64,000 nucleotides of DNA from Thermoflexus hugenholtzii. GTDB lineage: Bacteria; Chloroflexota; Anaerolineae; Thermoflexales; Thermoflexaceae. Shown one piece after another: positions 8,316 through 16,717 of the stretch. Every line of letters begins with the position of its first letter. The stretch's first letter is position 1. The stretch spans positions 1,240,001 to 1,304,000 of the forward strand of contig NZ_CP076326.1 of assembly GCF_018771565.1 (NCBI RefSeq). Reading direction: 5' to 3'. Under the pieces are notes generated by a model, which was given only the letters and a program-made list of their open reading frames with translations, was not told the DNA's origin and did not search any database. The position numbers and the translations under genes are program-made.

Positions 8316-9632
8316 ATGATCGAGCTCATCCCCTGCCCGGCTTGCGGCCGGGAGATCTTCGCGGAGGAGGGCGTTTGCCCCCACTGTGGGGCCGCTTTCT
8401 GCCCGGCGTGCCGATCCCCCATGCCGGAGGATGCGGATCGCTGCCCCGCTTGTGGAACGGTCTGGGCCTGGTTCTGCAGCCACTGTGACGCGCCCGTCCC
8501 GCCGGAAGCGGAGACCTGTCCGTCGTGCGGCGCGCCCCTGCGGCCCCGGCCTTGCGGCCGCTGCGGGACGATGGTGCCGCCCGACGAGCCGTGCCCGGGC
8601 TGCGGCGCCGAGCCCTGCCCCGATTGCGGCGCGTGGGTGCCGGCGGACGCCTCCGCGTGCCCGGCGTGCGGGTTGCCCCTGGGGGAGATGTGCGCGCAGT
8701 GCGGGGCTGCGTTGCCGGAGGGCGCGACCCGCTGCCCGGCCTGCGGCGCGCCGGCCGGGGAGCCCACCTGCCCGCGCTGCGGCCAGCCCGTGGCGCCGGA
8801 GTCGGGTCTGTGCCCCGCGTGCGGCGCGATCTGGTGCCCGATGTGCGGGGAGCCCGGACCCGAAGAGCCCCTCACGGCGGAGACGCGATGCCGATGGTGC
8901 GGCTTCGAGCTGGCCTTCGCCTGCCCGGGTTGCGGGGCCGTTCTGCTGAGCACGGCGTCGGAATGCCCGGACTGTGGGCGGGTTTTCCCCCGGCGTTGCC
9001 CGTCCTGCGAGAAGCCCCTCTTCGGCGCGCCGGAGCGCTGTCCATCGTGCGGAGCCCCGATCCCCGCGCCTCCTCCCGTGGAGGACCATCCGGCTTCCCT
9101 CCGCCCTTCTGAAACCGCCGCCCTGACGGTTTGCCCCAACTGCCGGACGCTCTTTCGCCCATCGGAGGGGCCGTGCCCGTCCTGCGGCCAGTGGCTCTGC
9201 CCCCGGTGCCGTGCCCGGCTCTGGCCGGATGAGCTCATCTGCCCGCGGTGCGGGGCGGAAACCGGCGCGCGCTGCCCCGATTGCCAGGCGATCATCCCCC
9301 TCGGAGCTTCCGCGTGTCCGATCTGCGGGGCCGAGCTCGCCTTCGTCTGCCCGCGCTGCAACGCCCGTGTCTCCGAAAGGACCGAACGTTGCCCCTCCTG
9401 CGGCCTGGACCTTTCGGGACGCTGCCCCCGTTGCGGGGTGGAGCTCCCGGAAGAGGCCGACGCCTGCCCGGCCTGCGGGCAGGCCCTGTGCCCGGAATGC
9501 GGATCGGCGGTGGCCGAGGACGCCCGCGCCTGTCCGGTCTGCGGGGCCGCCTTCACGTATGTGTGCGAAACCTGTGGGGCGGAGCTGGAACCGGAAGCGA
9601 CCCGCTGCCCGCGTTGTGGACATCCGGTGTAG
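8316..9632 (+). CDS. Zinc-ribbon array protein (17 tandem double-CxxC units)
   Basis: The protein consists almost only of zinc knuckles: I count 34 CxxC pairs in 438 residues (68 cysteines), mostly of the form CPxCG, which makes 17 potential zinc ribbons. There is one longer linker (PIPAPPPVEDHPAS) near residue 260. No membrane segment, enzyme domain or signal peptide is seen. The frame is open far upstream, but ATG at 8316 begins MIELIPCPACG and everything before it reads as an antisense-type shadow of the MBL gene. Short double zinc ribbons (DZANK type) are common, but an array this long with nothing attached is unusual. A role in metal storage or as a scaffold is only a guess. Confidence 0.8.
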   Translation: MIELIPCPACGREIFAEEGVCPHCGAAFCPACRSPMPEDADRCPACGTVWAWFCSHCDAPVPPEAETCPSCGAPLRPRPCGRCGTMVPPDEPCPGCGAEPCPDCGAWVPADASACPACGLPLGEMCAQCGAALPEGATRCPACGAPAGEPTCPRCGQPVAPESGLCPACGAIWCPMCGEPGPEEPLTAETRCRWCGFELAFACPGCGAVLLSTASECPDCGRVFPRRCPSCEKPLFGAPERCPSCGAPIPAPPPVEDHPASLRPSETAALTVCPNCRTLFRPSEGPCPSCGQWLCPRCRARLWPDELICPRCGAETGARCPDCQAIIPLGASACPICGAELAFVCPRCNARVSERTERCPSCGLDLSGRCPRCGVELPEEADACPACGQALCPECGSAVAEDARACPVCGAAFTYVCETCGAELEPEATRCPRCGHPV

Positions 9633-9683
9633 CCGCAGGCCGGAGCCCCATGTCCCGGATCGACTGGATGATCCGGCACGATC

Positions 9684-10874
9684 TCACCCCGGAGGCCCGG
9701 GATCCTCGATCCTCCACACCGTCCCGACCGGGAACGCGGGGTCCCGGGAGGCGATGACCACCGCCTGATTCCCCCGGGGCTCAAAGACCGCAAGGGCCGG
9801 TCGGCCGGCGCAGGCGCGGGCCAGGGCGGTGAACAGCCAGAGGGGCAGCTTCCCGTTCAGGATGAGGAGCCCTTCCTCCGGGATCGAGGGCAACAACAGG
9901 CCCTCTGTTTCCTCCCGCTCCACATAGGGATGGCGGAGGGCAGCCCGGAGCCGCCATCCCCCGGGCGCGCGCTCGACCGTGAACGCCAGCGGAGATGAAC
10001 GGTCCGCTGTCCGTTCCTCGCCCTCCGTCGCCCATCGGAAGCGCGGGGGTTCCACCCAGCCCAGCCGGACGTCGAACTGGAAGAACGGGGCCGGGAGGGC
10101 GTGGACGGCGAGGGCTGCGTAGAGCCAGGCGGGGCCGCGGCCGTAAAGGGCCAGGGGCTTGCCCTCGGGGAGGAAATCCAGCATCCGGGGCAGATCCTCC
10201 GGGGCCCAGCGCGGGGCCTCCCCTTCCCGACGGACCTCCAGCATGCGGGCCAGCTCGTCCAGGTCGATCACCCAGTCGACGTCGGGGGCCATCGCCAGAT
10301 GATAGCGGCGCAGCTCCTCCGGGTCGTAGCGGAAGAGGGCCGCGATCCGCTCGGCCAGCGCCTCGAAGACCGGCCCCTCCGCCATGCGACCCCGCTCCAG
10401 GCCGGTGATCACCCCGCGCAACACCGGTGTCTCCTCCAGGATCTCCGAGGAGCCTTCCAGGCGGGAATCCAGATCCGCGATCAAATGCAGGCCGTAACGC
10501 CGGACGCGCTCCTGCCAGACCGGGCGGGCCGCGGGATCCCGGATGAGGAGGATCGCGTGGGTGACCACGCCCAGGATCCGCTCTTGCTCCGGGGTCGGCA
10601 TCCCCCCCACATCCACCAGCAGCGGCAGGTGGCGACGCCGGATGTCCTGGACGATCCGATCCACCCAGCGTTCATCGAAGGCCCCCTTGATCCGGAGCTG
10701 CCGGGCCAGCCGGGGCTCCGCCTCGTGAAACCAATCCCCCTCCCCATCCGGCGCCGCCCGCAACACATAATGGGCCACGCCACGCTTCCGCAAGGATTGT
10801 GATAGACTATATGTTAGAACGGATTTACCAGAGTTCGGCGGCCCTCCGATCAGCACAGCGGGGAACAGCTCCAT
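9684..10874 (-). CDS. csx3: AAA-Csx3 fusion: P-loop NTPase plus two Csx3-like repeats (cyclic-oligoadenylate ring-nuclease family)
   Basis: The N-terminal P-loop domain (GGPPNSGKS, residues 10-18; PDGEGDW further on) matches the ATPase found fused to Csx3 in cyanobacteria. The C-terminal part holds two copies of the Csx3 core: GRGPAWLYAALA ... FDVRLGWV (about 244-275) and GKLPLWLFTALA ... FEPRGNQAVV (about 340-375). Csx3 (Crn3) binds and cleaves cyclic tetra-adenylate. D268/R270 in copy 1 and E365/R367 in copy 2 fall on its conserved D-x-R, but the histidine expected upstream is not clearly kept in either copy, so cleavage may be weakened. Start chosen at 10874 because ACGGAGG precedes it; 36 further upstream codons overlap the divergent CARF gene. 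Confidence 0.8.
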   Translation of the reverse strand: MELFPAVLIGGPPNSGKSVLTYSLSQSLRKRGVAHYVLRAAPDGEGDWFHEAEPRLARQLRIKGAFDERWVDRIVQDIRRRHLPLLVDVGGMPTPEQERILGVVTHAILLIRDPAARPVWQERVRRYGLHLIADLDSRLEGSSEILEETPVLRGVITGLERGRMAEGPVFEALAERIAALFRYDPEELRRYHLAMAPDVDWVIDLDELARMLEVRREGEAPRWAPEDLPRMLDFLPEGKPLALYGRGPAWLYAALAVHALPAPFFQFDVRLGWVEPPRFRWATEGEERTADRSSPLAFTVERAPGGWRLRAALRHPYVEREETEGLLLPSIPEEGLLILNGKLPLWLFTALARACAGRPALAVFEPRGNQAVVIASRDPAFPVGTVWRIEDPGPPG

Positions 10875-10893
10875 CGGGATCCTCCGTATCCCG
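10875..10893. promoter_or_regulatory. Inverted repeat between the divergent csx3 and CARF-HTH genes (candidate operator)
   Basis: CGGGAT (10875-10880) and ATCCCG (10888-10893) form a perfect 6-bp inverted repeat with a 7-base spacer. It fills much of the 46 bases between the two divergent start codons, and the csx3 ribosome binding site lies in its spacer. The gene to the right encodes a CARF-HTH protein, so autoregulation of both genes is a reasonable inference; a chance palindrome in G+C-rich DNA cannot be excluded. Confidence 0.35.
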
Positions 10894-10920
10894 GGAGATT
10901 CGGTCTGCGGGAGGTGGGCC

Positions 10921-11802
10921 ATGGAACACAGACCGGCCAGCACGATGATCGCCACGCTGGGTGGGCAGCCGCAGGTGATCACCTTTGCCCTGGACGCCTT
11001 GCTGAGCCGCGGCGAGCAGATCGTTGAGGTGGTGGTGTTGCACCTCGCTCCCCAGGATCCCCGAACCCGTCACGCCCTGGAACGCCTGGATCGCGAGTTC
11101 CCCAACGGCTTCTACGCCCATGCCCGCCGCCCCATCCGCCTGCGTCGGGTCATGCTGAAGGATCTCCGGGGCCCCATGCCGGATATCACCGATGAGCACG
11201 CCGCCGATGTGGTCCGGATGCAGATGATGGAGATCCTTCAAGCGGAGAAGGCGCAGGGCCGTCCCCTCCATGTCGTGCTGGCGGGGGGACGACGCCTGCT
11301 CGCCCTGATGCTCTTCCTCACCGCGGTGGTGCATCTGGATTACGCGGACCGGGTGTGGCACCTGTATACCCCTCGCGCCTTCCTGGAGGTGGCGCGGGAC
11401 GGCCAACGGATGCACGCGCGGCCTGAGGATGGCGTGCGCCTGATCGAGGTGCCCTTCCCCCGCTGGGGGGCGGACTTCCCCGCCTTCCGACAGCTGACCT
11501 CCCTGCAGCTGGGGCAGATCGAGTCGCCGGCGGATCGGATCGGGCGTTGCCGGCAGGTCTGGGAACGGCTGACGGCGGCCCAGCGCCGCGTGCTGGCGGA
11601 GGTCGTGCGCTGCGAACGGCTGGCGCAGGTCGCGGAGGCCCTGGGCCTGTCGCCCAAGACCGTGGACTCCCACCTCGAAGCGATCAAGGCGCTCTGCCGT
11701 GAGACATGGGGGCTGTCCCCTGACCATCGTCTCTCCTATCGGGATCTGCGGGAATGGTTCCGCCCCTTCGCGCCGCTCATGGACCTTTCCACAACCCGAT
11801 GA
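10921..11802 (+). CDS. CARF-domain protein with C-terminal LuxR-type HTH (Cas_NE0113-like)
   Basis: The N-terminal domain opens with MIATLGGQPQVITFAL, the Rossmann-like signature of the NE0113/Csm6-type CARF family, with the second ligand loop LAGGRRLLALMLF near residue 121. CARF domains sense the cyclic oligoadenylate made by type III Cas10. The C-terminus has no HEPN motif. Instead, residues about 217-265 form a helix-turn-helix (RVLAEVVRC ... VAEALGLSPKTVDSHL) of the LuxR/FixJ kind. The protein is thus better read as a cOA-responsive DNA-binding regulator than as an RNase. It is divergent from csx3 with only 46 bases between starts and precedes csx15-cas6. GGGAGG lies 5 bases before the ATG. 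Confidence 0.8.
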   Translation: MEHRPASTMIATLGGQPQVITFALDALLSRGEQIVEVVVLHLAPQDPRTRHALERLDREFPNGFYAHARRPIRLRRVMLKDLRGPMPDITDEHAADVVRMQMMEILQAEKAQGRPLHVVLAGGRRLLALMLFLTAVVHLDYADRVWHLYTPRAFLEVARDGQRMHARPEDGVRLIEVPFPRWGADFPAFRQLTSLQLGQIESPADRIGRCRQVWERLTAAQRRVLAEVVRCERLAQVAEALGLSPKTVDSHLEAIKALCRETWGLSPDHRLSYRDLREWFRPFAPLMDLSTTR

Positions 11803-11995
11803 GGGCCGGGACCGGAAACCGCCCTCCCCGTGGGGCTCCGCTCTGATGCCCCCCAGGGTCAGCGGGGCCCCTCCTGGCTTCTAATCGTAGAAGAACGGCC
11901 AGCCCCTGCATCCGGTCGTCTCCGGATGCGCGTCCGGTCTTTCCCCGATGTCCGGCCTCCCGGGCTCGGCTACATTTGGGGGCAAAGGAGGCGGC
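11803..11995. other. 193-base intergenic stretch before csx15
   Basis: It contains G+C-rich imperfect hairpins (around 11827-11875) after the CARF-HTH gene but no ORF. A separate promoter for the csx15-cas6-cas10 operon is likely here, but no convincing hexamers are seen. Confidence 0.4.
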
Positions 11996-12409
11996 ATGGT
12001 CGTTTTAAACTTTGCGCACCCACTCACACCGGAACAGCAGCGGCAGATCGAGGCCCTTGCGGGGCAGCCGGTGGAACAGGTCATCGCCATCGACGCCCAG
12101 ATCGATCCGGCCCGTCCCCTGGTCCCGCAAGTGGTGTCCATGGTGGATCGGGTGGGGTTCTCCCCCGAGGAGTGGCAGACCCGACCCATCCTGATCCTGT
12201 TGCCCTCGTTGAACTACAGCGCCGGGGTGCTGCTGGCGGAGCTTCACGGCCGCATGGGCTATTTCCCATCGATCATCCGGATGCGGCCGGTTCCGGAGGC
12301 TGTTCCGCCCCGATTTGAGGTGGCGGAGATCATCTCCCTGCAGGCCGTGCGGGAGGCCGCGCGCGCCCGGCGGGGGGCGTCGGAGGGGAGGGGGAGCGAT
12401 GCGTCTTAA
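11996..12409 (+). CDS. csx15: CRISPR-associated protein Csx15
   Basis: The start MVVLNFAHPLTPEQQRQIEA and the following GQPVEQVIAID match the small Csx15 family found with type III systems, and the 137-residue length fits. Csx15, together with Csx16 and Csx20, has been linked to cyclic oligoadenylate binding or breakdown. This is family knowledge, not something the sequence proves. ATG at 11996 is chosen because AAAGGAGG lies 4 bases upstream; the earlier in-frame ATG at 11948 has no such site. The stop overlaps the cas6 start by 11 bases, so cas6 is coupled to it. Confidence 0.75.
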   Translation: MVVLNFAHPLTPEQQRQIEALAGQPVEQVIAIDAQIDPARPLVPQVVSMVDRVGFSPEEWQTRPILILLPSLNYSAGVLLAELHGRMGYFPSIIRMRPVPEAVPPRFEVAEIISLQAVREAARARRGASEGRGSDAS

Positions 12410-13208
12410 GATCGCGCTGCGCTTCGTGCGTCCGGGCCGGTTGCCCTGGGGCTATCCGGAGTGGTTGCGGGGCCTGGCGTATACGGCGATGCGGCGGGGG
12501 TTGCCTCAGGTGGCCCATCGGCTTCATGAGGAGGGGTGGCAGGGCCCGGAGGGACGCGCCTACAAGCCCCTTACCTACTCGTGGTTGCATGGCCTGCGGC
12601 CGGATGGGAGCGGGCTATGGGCGGAGGGGGCGGTCACCTGGTGGGTCTCCTCGCCGATCGAAGCGGTGGTCGAGGCGCTGGCCCTGGGGCTGCTGCTGGA
12701 GCCGGAGGTGGCGCTGGGGCCGCATCCGGTGCAGGTGGAGCGCATTGAGGTGGTCCCGGCGCCTGCGCTGGAGGGGTCGATGACCTGCGTCACCCTGTCG
12801 CCCATCACGGTCTCCACAGGCGGGCGGCGGGCAGACGGGCGGCTGGTCAAGCGGTATCTTTCGCCGGAGGAGCCGGGCTTCGCGTCGGCGTTAGCGGAGA
12901 ACCTGCGGCGGAAGGCGGCGGCTTTTTACGGGCAGGAGATCCGGGGGGAGGTCGTCATCCGACCGCAACCGCCCTATCGCTCCAAGCTCGTGCGGATCCA
13001 CGACACCGACATTCGGGGGTGGATGCTGCGGCTGACGCTGGAGGGGGATCCGCGGCTGCTGCGCCTGGCCTACGAGGCCGGCCTCGGCGAACACACCGCC
13101 AGCGGCTTCGGGATGATCGCCATCGCGTCAGGAGATGGCCCCGGAAACACGGCTGGCTGCCGGATCCGCGCGACCCGGGTTTGGGCTATCCCATCACCTA
13201 AGCCATAA
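12399..13208 (+). CDS. cas6: CRISPR pre-crRNA endoribonuclease Cas6
   Basis: Cas6 cuts precursor CRISPR RNA within the repeats. The 269-residue protein shows two ferredoxin-like halves and the C-terminal glycine-rich loop EAGLGEHTASGFGMIAI, which is the family's best signature. LTYSWLHGL and TLSPITVS are also typical. It is the only cas6 in the window, so it probably serves the type III-D complex and both type I modules. The frame runs open upstream, but ATG at 12399, preceded by GGAGGGGGAG, gives the conserved N-terminus MRLKIALRF. Confidence 0.85.
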   Translation: MRLKIALRFVRPGRLPWGYPEWLRGLAYTAMRRGLPQVAHRLHEEGWQGPEGRAYKPLTYSWLHGLRPDGSGLWAEGAVTWWVSSPIEAVVEALALGLLLEPEVALGPHPVQVERIEVVPAPALEGSMTCVTLSPITVSTGGRRADGRLVKRYLSPEEPGFASALAENLRRKAAAFYGQEIRGEVVIRPQPPYRSKLVRIHDTDIRGWMLRLTLEGDPRLLRLAYEAGLGEHTASGFGMIAIASGDGPGNTAGCRIRATRVWAIPSPKP

Positions 13209-13228
13209 AAATGAGAGGGGATTGAGGG

Positions 13229-14842
13229 ATGAGCGATCGCATCCTGATGGCCGGAGATGTGGACACCATCCGCGAGTATGTGTTTGAGACCTCCTCTCTT
13301 CCTCAGATCCGCGGGGGAAGCGAACTGCTACAGGAATGCGAGGGCAAGATTCAAGAGAAATACGGCTCATATGTTATCTACTGCAAAGGCGGCAGTTTTC
13401 TGCTTCAGGTTCCCCCAGGCGAGGCGGAAAGGATCCGCAGAGAGATTGAGCATCTCTATCTGAAGCAGACCCTCGTTGCCACCGTAACGATTGTCTATGA
13501 GACGCACAGTCCTCCGTCGGAGGAGCCTCGGCCGGAGGGTTCCTGGGCGCAGCGGATACGAGACGCAGCAGCTGGCGTGCCGCTCGATGGCGGCTTCGCC
13601 CAGCGCGTGCTTTTCCTAAACGCCCGTCTCCGGGAGGCCAAACGGGAGAAAACCACCGCCCCGTTCTACGAGGCCCTTCCCTTCGGCAAGCGCTGCGAGC
13701 GCTGTGGCAAACGTATGGCCAGCGCCCGGGAGCCAATGGAAGACGGGAAAGCCCTGTGCCTCGTTTGCAAGCATCGGGACGACAAAGGCCGAAAGCGAAA
13801 GGGGGAGATTCGAGGGAAGTTCAACCAGGAGTTCTGGCATCGATGTAAGAAGAATCGCACGGCCGAACAGCCCGATGACCTCGATCATCTGATGGCCAGC
13901 GCCCGTCGCAAGTATCTGGCCTTTTTCTACGCCGATGGCAACGACATCGGCAGCCTGCTTCAGAAAGCCAGGATTGAGAAGGGAGAAGAAGAGGAAAGGA
14001 AATACAGACAGATCTCCGAGGCTCTTCAGAAAGGGACCCAAGAAGCCCTCTTCCAGAGCCTGGAGGCCGTATGCGGCGCAGCATTGGAGCGTGAGGGATA
14101 CTGGCCCTTCGACATCATCAACATCGGCGGAGACGATGTAACCGTCCTCATCCAGGCCGGATATGCCTGGGATTTGGCCGTCGAATTTCTCAAACATTTT
14201 GAAGATGAAGTCAGCCAACGCCTCCCGGAGGACCTGAAGGCCGAATGGAGGCCCACCGCCTCGTGTGGGATCCTCATCGCGGATGTGAAATATCCGGTCC
14301 GCTATATGGAGCGTCTGGCCACCGATTTGTTGAAACGAGCTAAGAAGCGGGCAAAAGAGGATCCCCAGAATCCCAAGAGCGCCATCGATTTTCTCTGGCT
14401 TCCCTCTCCGGTGGCCAGCGACAGGGTTGAGCCCTTGCTGAGCATTTACCGGCGTGGGGGAGAGGTTGAGCTGACCGCCCGGCCCTACACCCTGGACGAA
14501 GCGCAGCGCATCCGGGAGTTGATCCCTCAAGTTGCCCGATGGCCCCGCACCACACGCCACCGCTGGGCAGAGGCCCTGGAACGGGGTGTGTTTCAGTCCC
14601 TTAGCTTCATCCAGTATGACATCGCTCGGGAACGGGGAGGGAAAGAAAAAATCGCCACACTGGAACAAGCCGGAGAGATCCTCAGCAAGCGCGGGGGACG
14701 ACCCATCACGGGGCTTCCCATCTGGTACCGGATCGATAACAATCAGACGGTTATGTGGCGCACACTGCTCCTCGATGTCCTGGAGCTAGCCGAACTGCAT
14801 GCCATGCGGCCCGATGTGGAGGAGGAGGAAGAAGGCATATGA
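13229..14842 (+). CDS. cas10: Cas10 (type III large subunit), GGDD cyclase present, HD nuclease domain absent
   Basis: Cas10 makes cyclic oligoadenylate from ATP when the complex binds target RNA. The protein starts directly in the first palm domain (GDVDTIREYVFE ... IRGGSELL) with no HD domain before it. A treble-clef zinc finger follows (CERCGK ... CLVCKH, about residues 153-182), then the second palm (YADGNDIGSLL) and the cyclase motif IGGDDV with GGDD at residues 300-303. At 537 residues it is much shorter than HD-bearing Cas10 (700-1000). It ends in an acidic tail. Its stop overlaps the next Cas7-like gene by ATGA. DNA cleavage by this subunit is therefore not expected, while signalling is. 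Confidence 0.88.
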   Translation: MSDRILMAGDVDTIREYVFETSSLPQIRGGSELLQECEGKIQEKYGSYVIYCKGGSFLLQVPPGEAERIRREIEHLYLKQTLVATVTIVYETHSPPSEEPRPEGSWAQRIRDAAAGVPLDGGFAQRVLFLNARLREAKREKTTAPFYEALPFGKRCERCGKRMASAREPMEDGKALCLVCKHRDDKGRKRKGEIRGKFNQEFWHRCKKNRTAEQPDDLDHLMASARRKYLAFFYADGNDIGSLLQKARIEKGEEEERKYRQISEALQKGTQEALFQSLEAVCGAALEREGYWPFDIINIGGDDVTVLIQAGYAWDLAVEFLKHFEDEVSQRLPEDLKAEWRPTASCGILIADVKYPVRYMERLATDLLKRAKKRAKEDPQNPKSAIDFLWLPSPVASDRVEPLLSIYRRGGEVELTARPYTLDEAQRIRELIPQVARWPRTTRHRWAEALERGVFQSLSFIQYDIARERGGKEKIATLEQAGEILSKRGGRPITGLPIWYRIDNNQTVMWRTLLLDVLELAELHAMRPDVEEEEEGI

Positions 14843-15504
14843 CCAGACTGGAGATGGAGCTGATCATCACGCTGGACACCGCGCTCCACACCACCGGCAA
14901 CCTCCGACGCCCGGGGGTGGACAAAGCCATGGCCCGGACCGCGCAGGGGGATCCTGTTCTCCCGGCCACCACCCTGAAGGGTTTCTTGCGGGAGAAGGCG
15001 GAGATCCTGCTGCGCGCCTGGGGGCATCCGGTATGTCTCGGGCCCGAGCCGGATCGGATGTGCAAAGGACCGGAGCCCTGCCGGATCTGTCGGGTGTTCG
15101 GCAACCCCCGACACCCCTCACCGCTGCGCTTCAGCGATGCAACCTTGATTCATGCCGACGAGGACCTGTCCGTTCGGGCAGGCGTGGCCATCAGCCGCCA
15201 CCGGCGGGCGGCCTTTCCCCAACGCTTGTTCTTCATGGAAACTGTTCCATCCATTCCCGAGCGACCCATCCGGGGGCAAGCCTGGTGTGAAGGCGATTTC
15301 TTTGATCCGACAACGGCGCGAGAAGCCGCCGCGTTGATCGCCCTGGCGGCTCGCTGGGGGATCGCCATCGGGGGTGGCAAGACCCGCGGGCTGGGCTGGA
15401 TCCGGGAGATCAAGGTGAACGCGCACATCGACGGCGAGCCCCTTCCAGAGAGCGCGCTGGTGGAGATCTGGCGGGCCTGGCGGGAGGGAACCCATGTGGC
15501 TTAA
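14839..15504 (+). CDS. Type III-D Cas7-like RAMP protein (Csm3-related, 1)
   Basis: A backbone RAMP of the type III-D effector. It carries the family loop PVLPATTLKGFLREKA, a cysteine cluster ending CRICRVFGNP, and the C-terminal glycine-rich GIAIGGGKTRGLGW. D residues lie in GVDKAMART ahead of the loop, where Csm3/Cmr4 have their RNA-cleaving aspartate. It starts with ATGA overlap on cas10 and ends 11 bases inside csx10, so translation is tightly coupled. It is 221 residues, slightly short for a Csm3. Confidence 0.8.
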   Translation: MTRLEMELIITLDTALHTTGNLRRPGVDKAMARTAQGDPVLPATTLKGFLREKAEILLRAWGHPVCLGPEPDRMCKGPEPCRICRVFGNPRHPSPLRFSDATLIHADEDLSVRAGVAISRHRRAAFPQRLFFMETVPSIPERPIRGQAWCEGDFFDPTTAREAAALIALAARWGIAIGGGKTRGLGWIREIKVNAHIDGEPLPESALVEIWRAWREGTHVA

Positions 15505-16717
15505 GATCAAGCCGCGAGAGCCTCTGCTTTTGGGCGACATCCGGCCGGACGCCCAGTTCCTACCCAGCCAGAAATACATCCCAGGGCGTATCCTGCGGGG
15601 GGCCTGGGCCGAATGGCTGCTCCGCCAGGGCGCCTCGTCGGAGACCATTCTTCAGCAGGTTGCCCGGCTACGCATCGGGAACTTCTTCCCGGCCCCCGAA
15701 GCCCCGGGATTTCTTTACGCGCTCCCCTTGCCGATGAGCGCCCTGGAATGCAAGCGCGAGGGAGGGTTCGCCACGGAACCCCATCCGAATCGTAGGGGCC
15801 ATGGCATCGTGGACATCCTTCTTCCTTCCCTAGCTTATCGCCTGCTGGAACAACAGGGCGCTCGCTTCCCCCTTCCTTTCAATGTTCGTTGCCGACAGTG
15901 CAAAGATCGCATGGAGCCGGCTAATGGCTTTTACGCGGTGTATGAGGTCTATGGCACGAAATACCACACGATGTTCCGCCCGTATTTTCACGCGCAAACC
16001 AAAGTAGCCCTCAGCCGCCACCGCCGGGCGGCCACGGAAAGCATGCTGTATACCCCTTCCGCCCTCAGTTCCCATACCGATGATCCGATGAAAACGGGCG
16101 CAAGCCCGCTCATGTTCGTCGGGCGGGTTTTCCTCCGTGATGACAAAGGGGAGGATGCTGCAACGAGCTTCCGGGAAGCCCTTTCCCGTATGGCGATCGG
16201 GGCCATGCACACCCGTGGCTACGGCCGGGTCGAGGTGGAAGATGTAGAGGGGCATCTGCCTCCTCTCGGTCAGCGGCTGAAGGCCTTTAACGAGACCCTG
16301 AGGCGCCTGTGGATGGACATTCGTTCCCTGGCGGTGAACCCAGGGCGCATGCCCGATGGACCCCAGGGGATTTATTTCTCCGTCGATCTGCTGGCCCCAG
16401 GGATCTTCCGGGACGACAGCGGCGTCCCCGCGCTGGTGCCGATCCTGCGCCTGGGGAACCAGACCCTCCGCCCCATCCTCTGGATGACCCGTCCGGACAT
16501 CGCCAGCGGCTGGTCCACGGCCTGGGGCCTGCCCAAGCCCACCCGGCTGGCTGCCCGCATGGGCAGCGTGTTCGTTTACCGATGGGAAGGCGCAGAGGAC
16601 AGCCTTCTGTCCATGCTGGAGGGCCTGGAGCAGGAAGGGATCGGCGAGCGCCGGGATGAGGGGTTCGGCGAATGCCTGATCTGCCACCCATTCCATCTGG
16701 AGGTGGAGGAGAAATGA
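15494..16717 (+). CDS. csx10: Csx10 family RAMP protein (type III-D)
   Basis: Csx10 is the large Cas5/Cas7-like subunit that defines subtype III-D. The N-terminus LGDIRPDAQFLPSQKYIPGRILRGAWAE (read in two pieces) is the characteristic RAMP loop, a CRQCKD segment recalls the zinc site, and VALSRHRRAATE and the glycine-rich GAMHTRGYGRVEV follow. A second glycine-rich segment (GLPKPTRLAARMGS) lies near the C-terminus, as expected for a double RAMP. At 407 residues it is of usual size. It overlaps the upstream gene by 11 bases and the downstream one by 4. Confidence 0.8.
   Translation: MWLKIKPREPLLLGDIRPDAQFLPSQKYIPGRILRGAWAEWLLRQGASSETILQQVARLRIGNFFPAPEAPGFLYALPLPMSALECKREGGFATEPHPNRRGHGIVDILLPSLAYRLLEQQGARFPLPFNVRCRQCKDRMEPANGFYAVYEVYGTKYHTMFRPYFHAQTKVALSRHRRAATESMLYTPSALSSHTDDPMKTGASPLMFVGRVFLRDDKGEDAATSFREALSRMAIGAMHTRGYGRVEVEDVEGHLPPLGQRLKAFNETLRRLWMDIRSLAVNPGRMPDGPQGIYFSVDLLAPGIFRDDSGVPALVPILRLGNQTLRPILWMTRPDIASGWSTAWGLPKPTRLAARMGSVFVYRWEGAEDSLLSMLEGLEQEGIGERRDEGFGECLICHPFHLEVEEK

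Noticed and set aside
7844-9793. 649-aa and 468-aa ORFs on the - strand opposite the zinc-ribbon gene
   Set aside because: They are shadows of the regularly spaced CPxCG codons; their G/Q/R repeats follow from the complement of that pattern.
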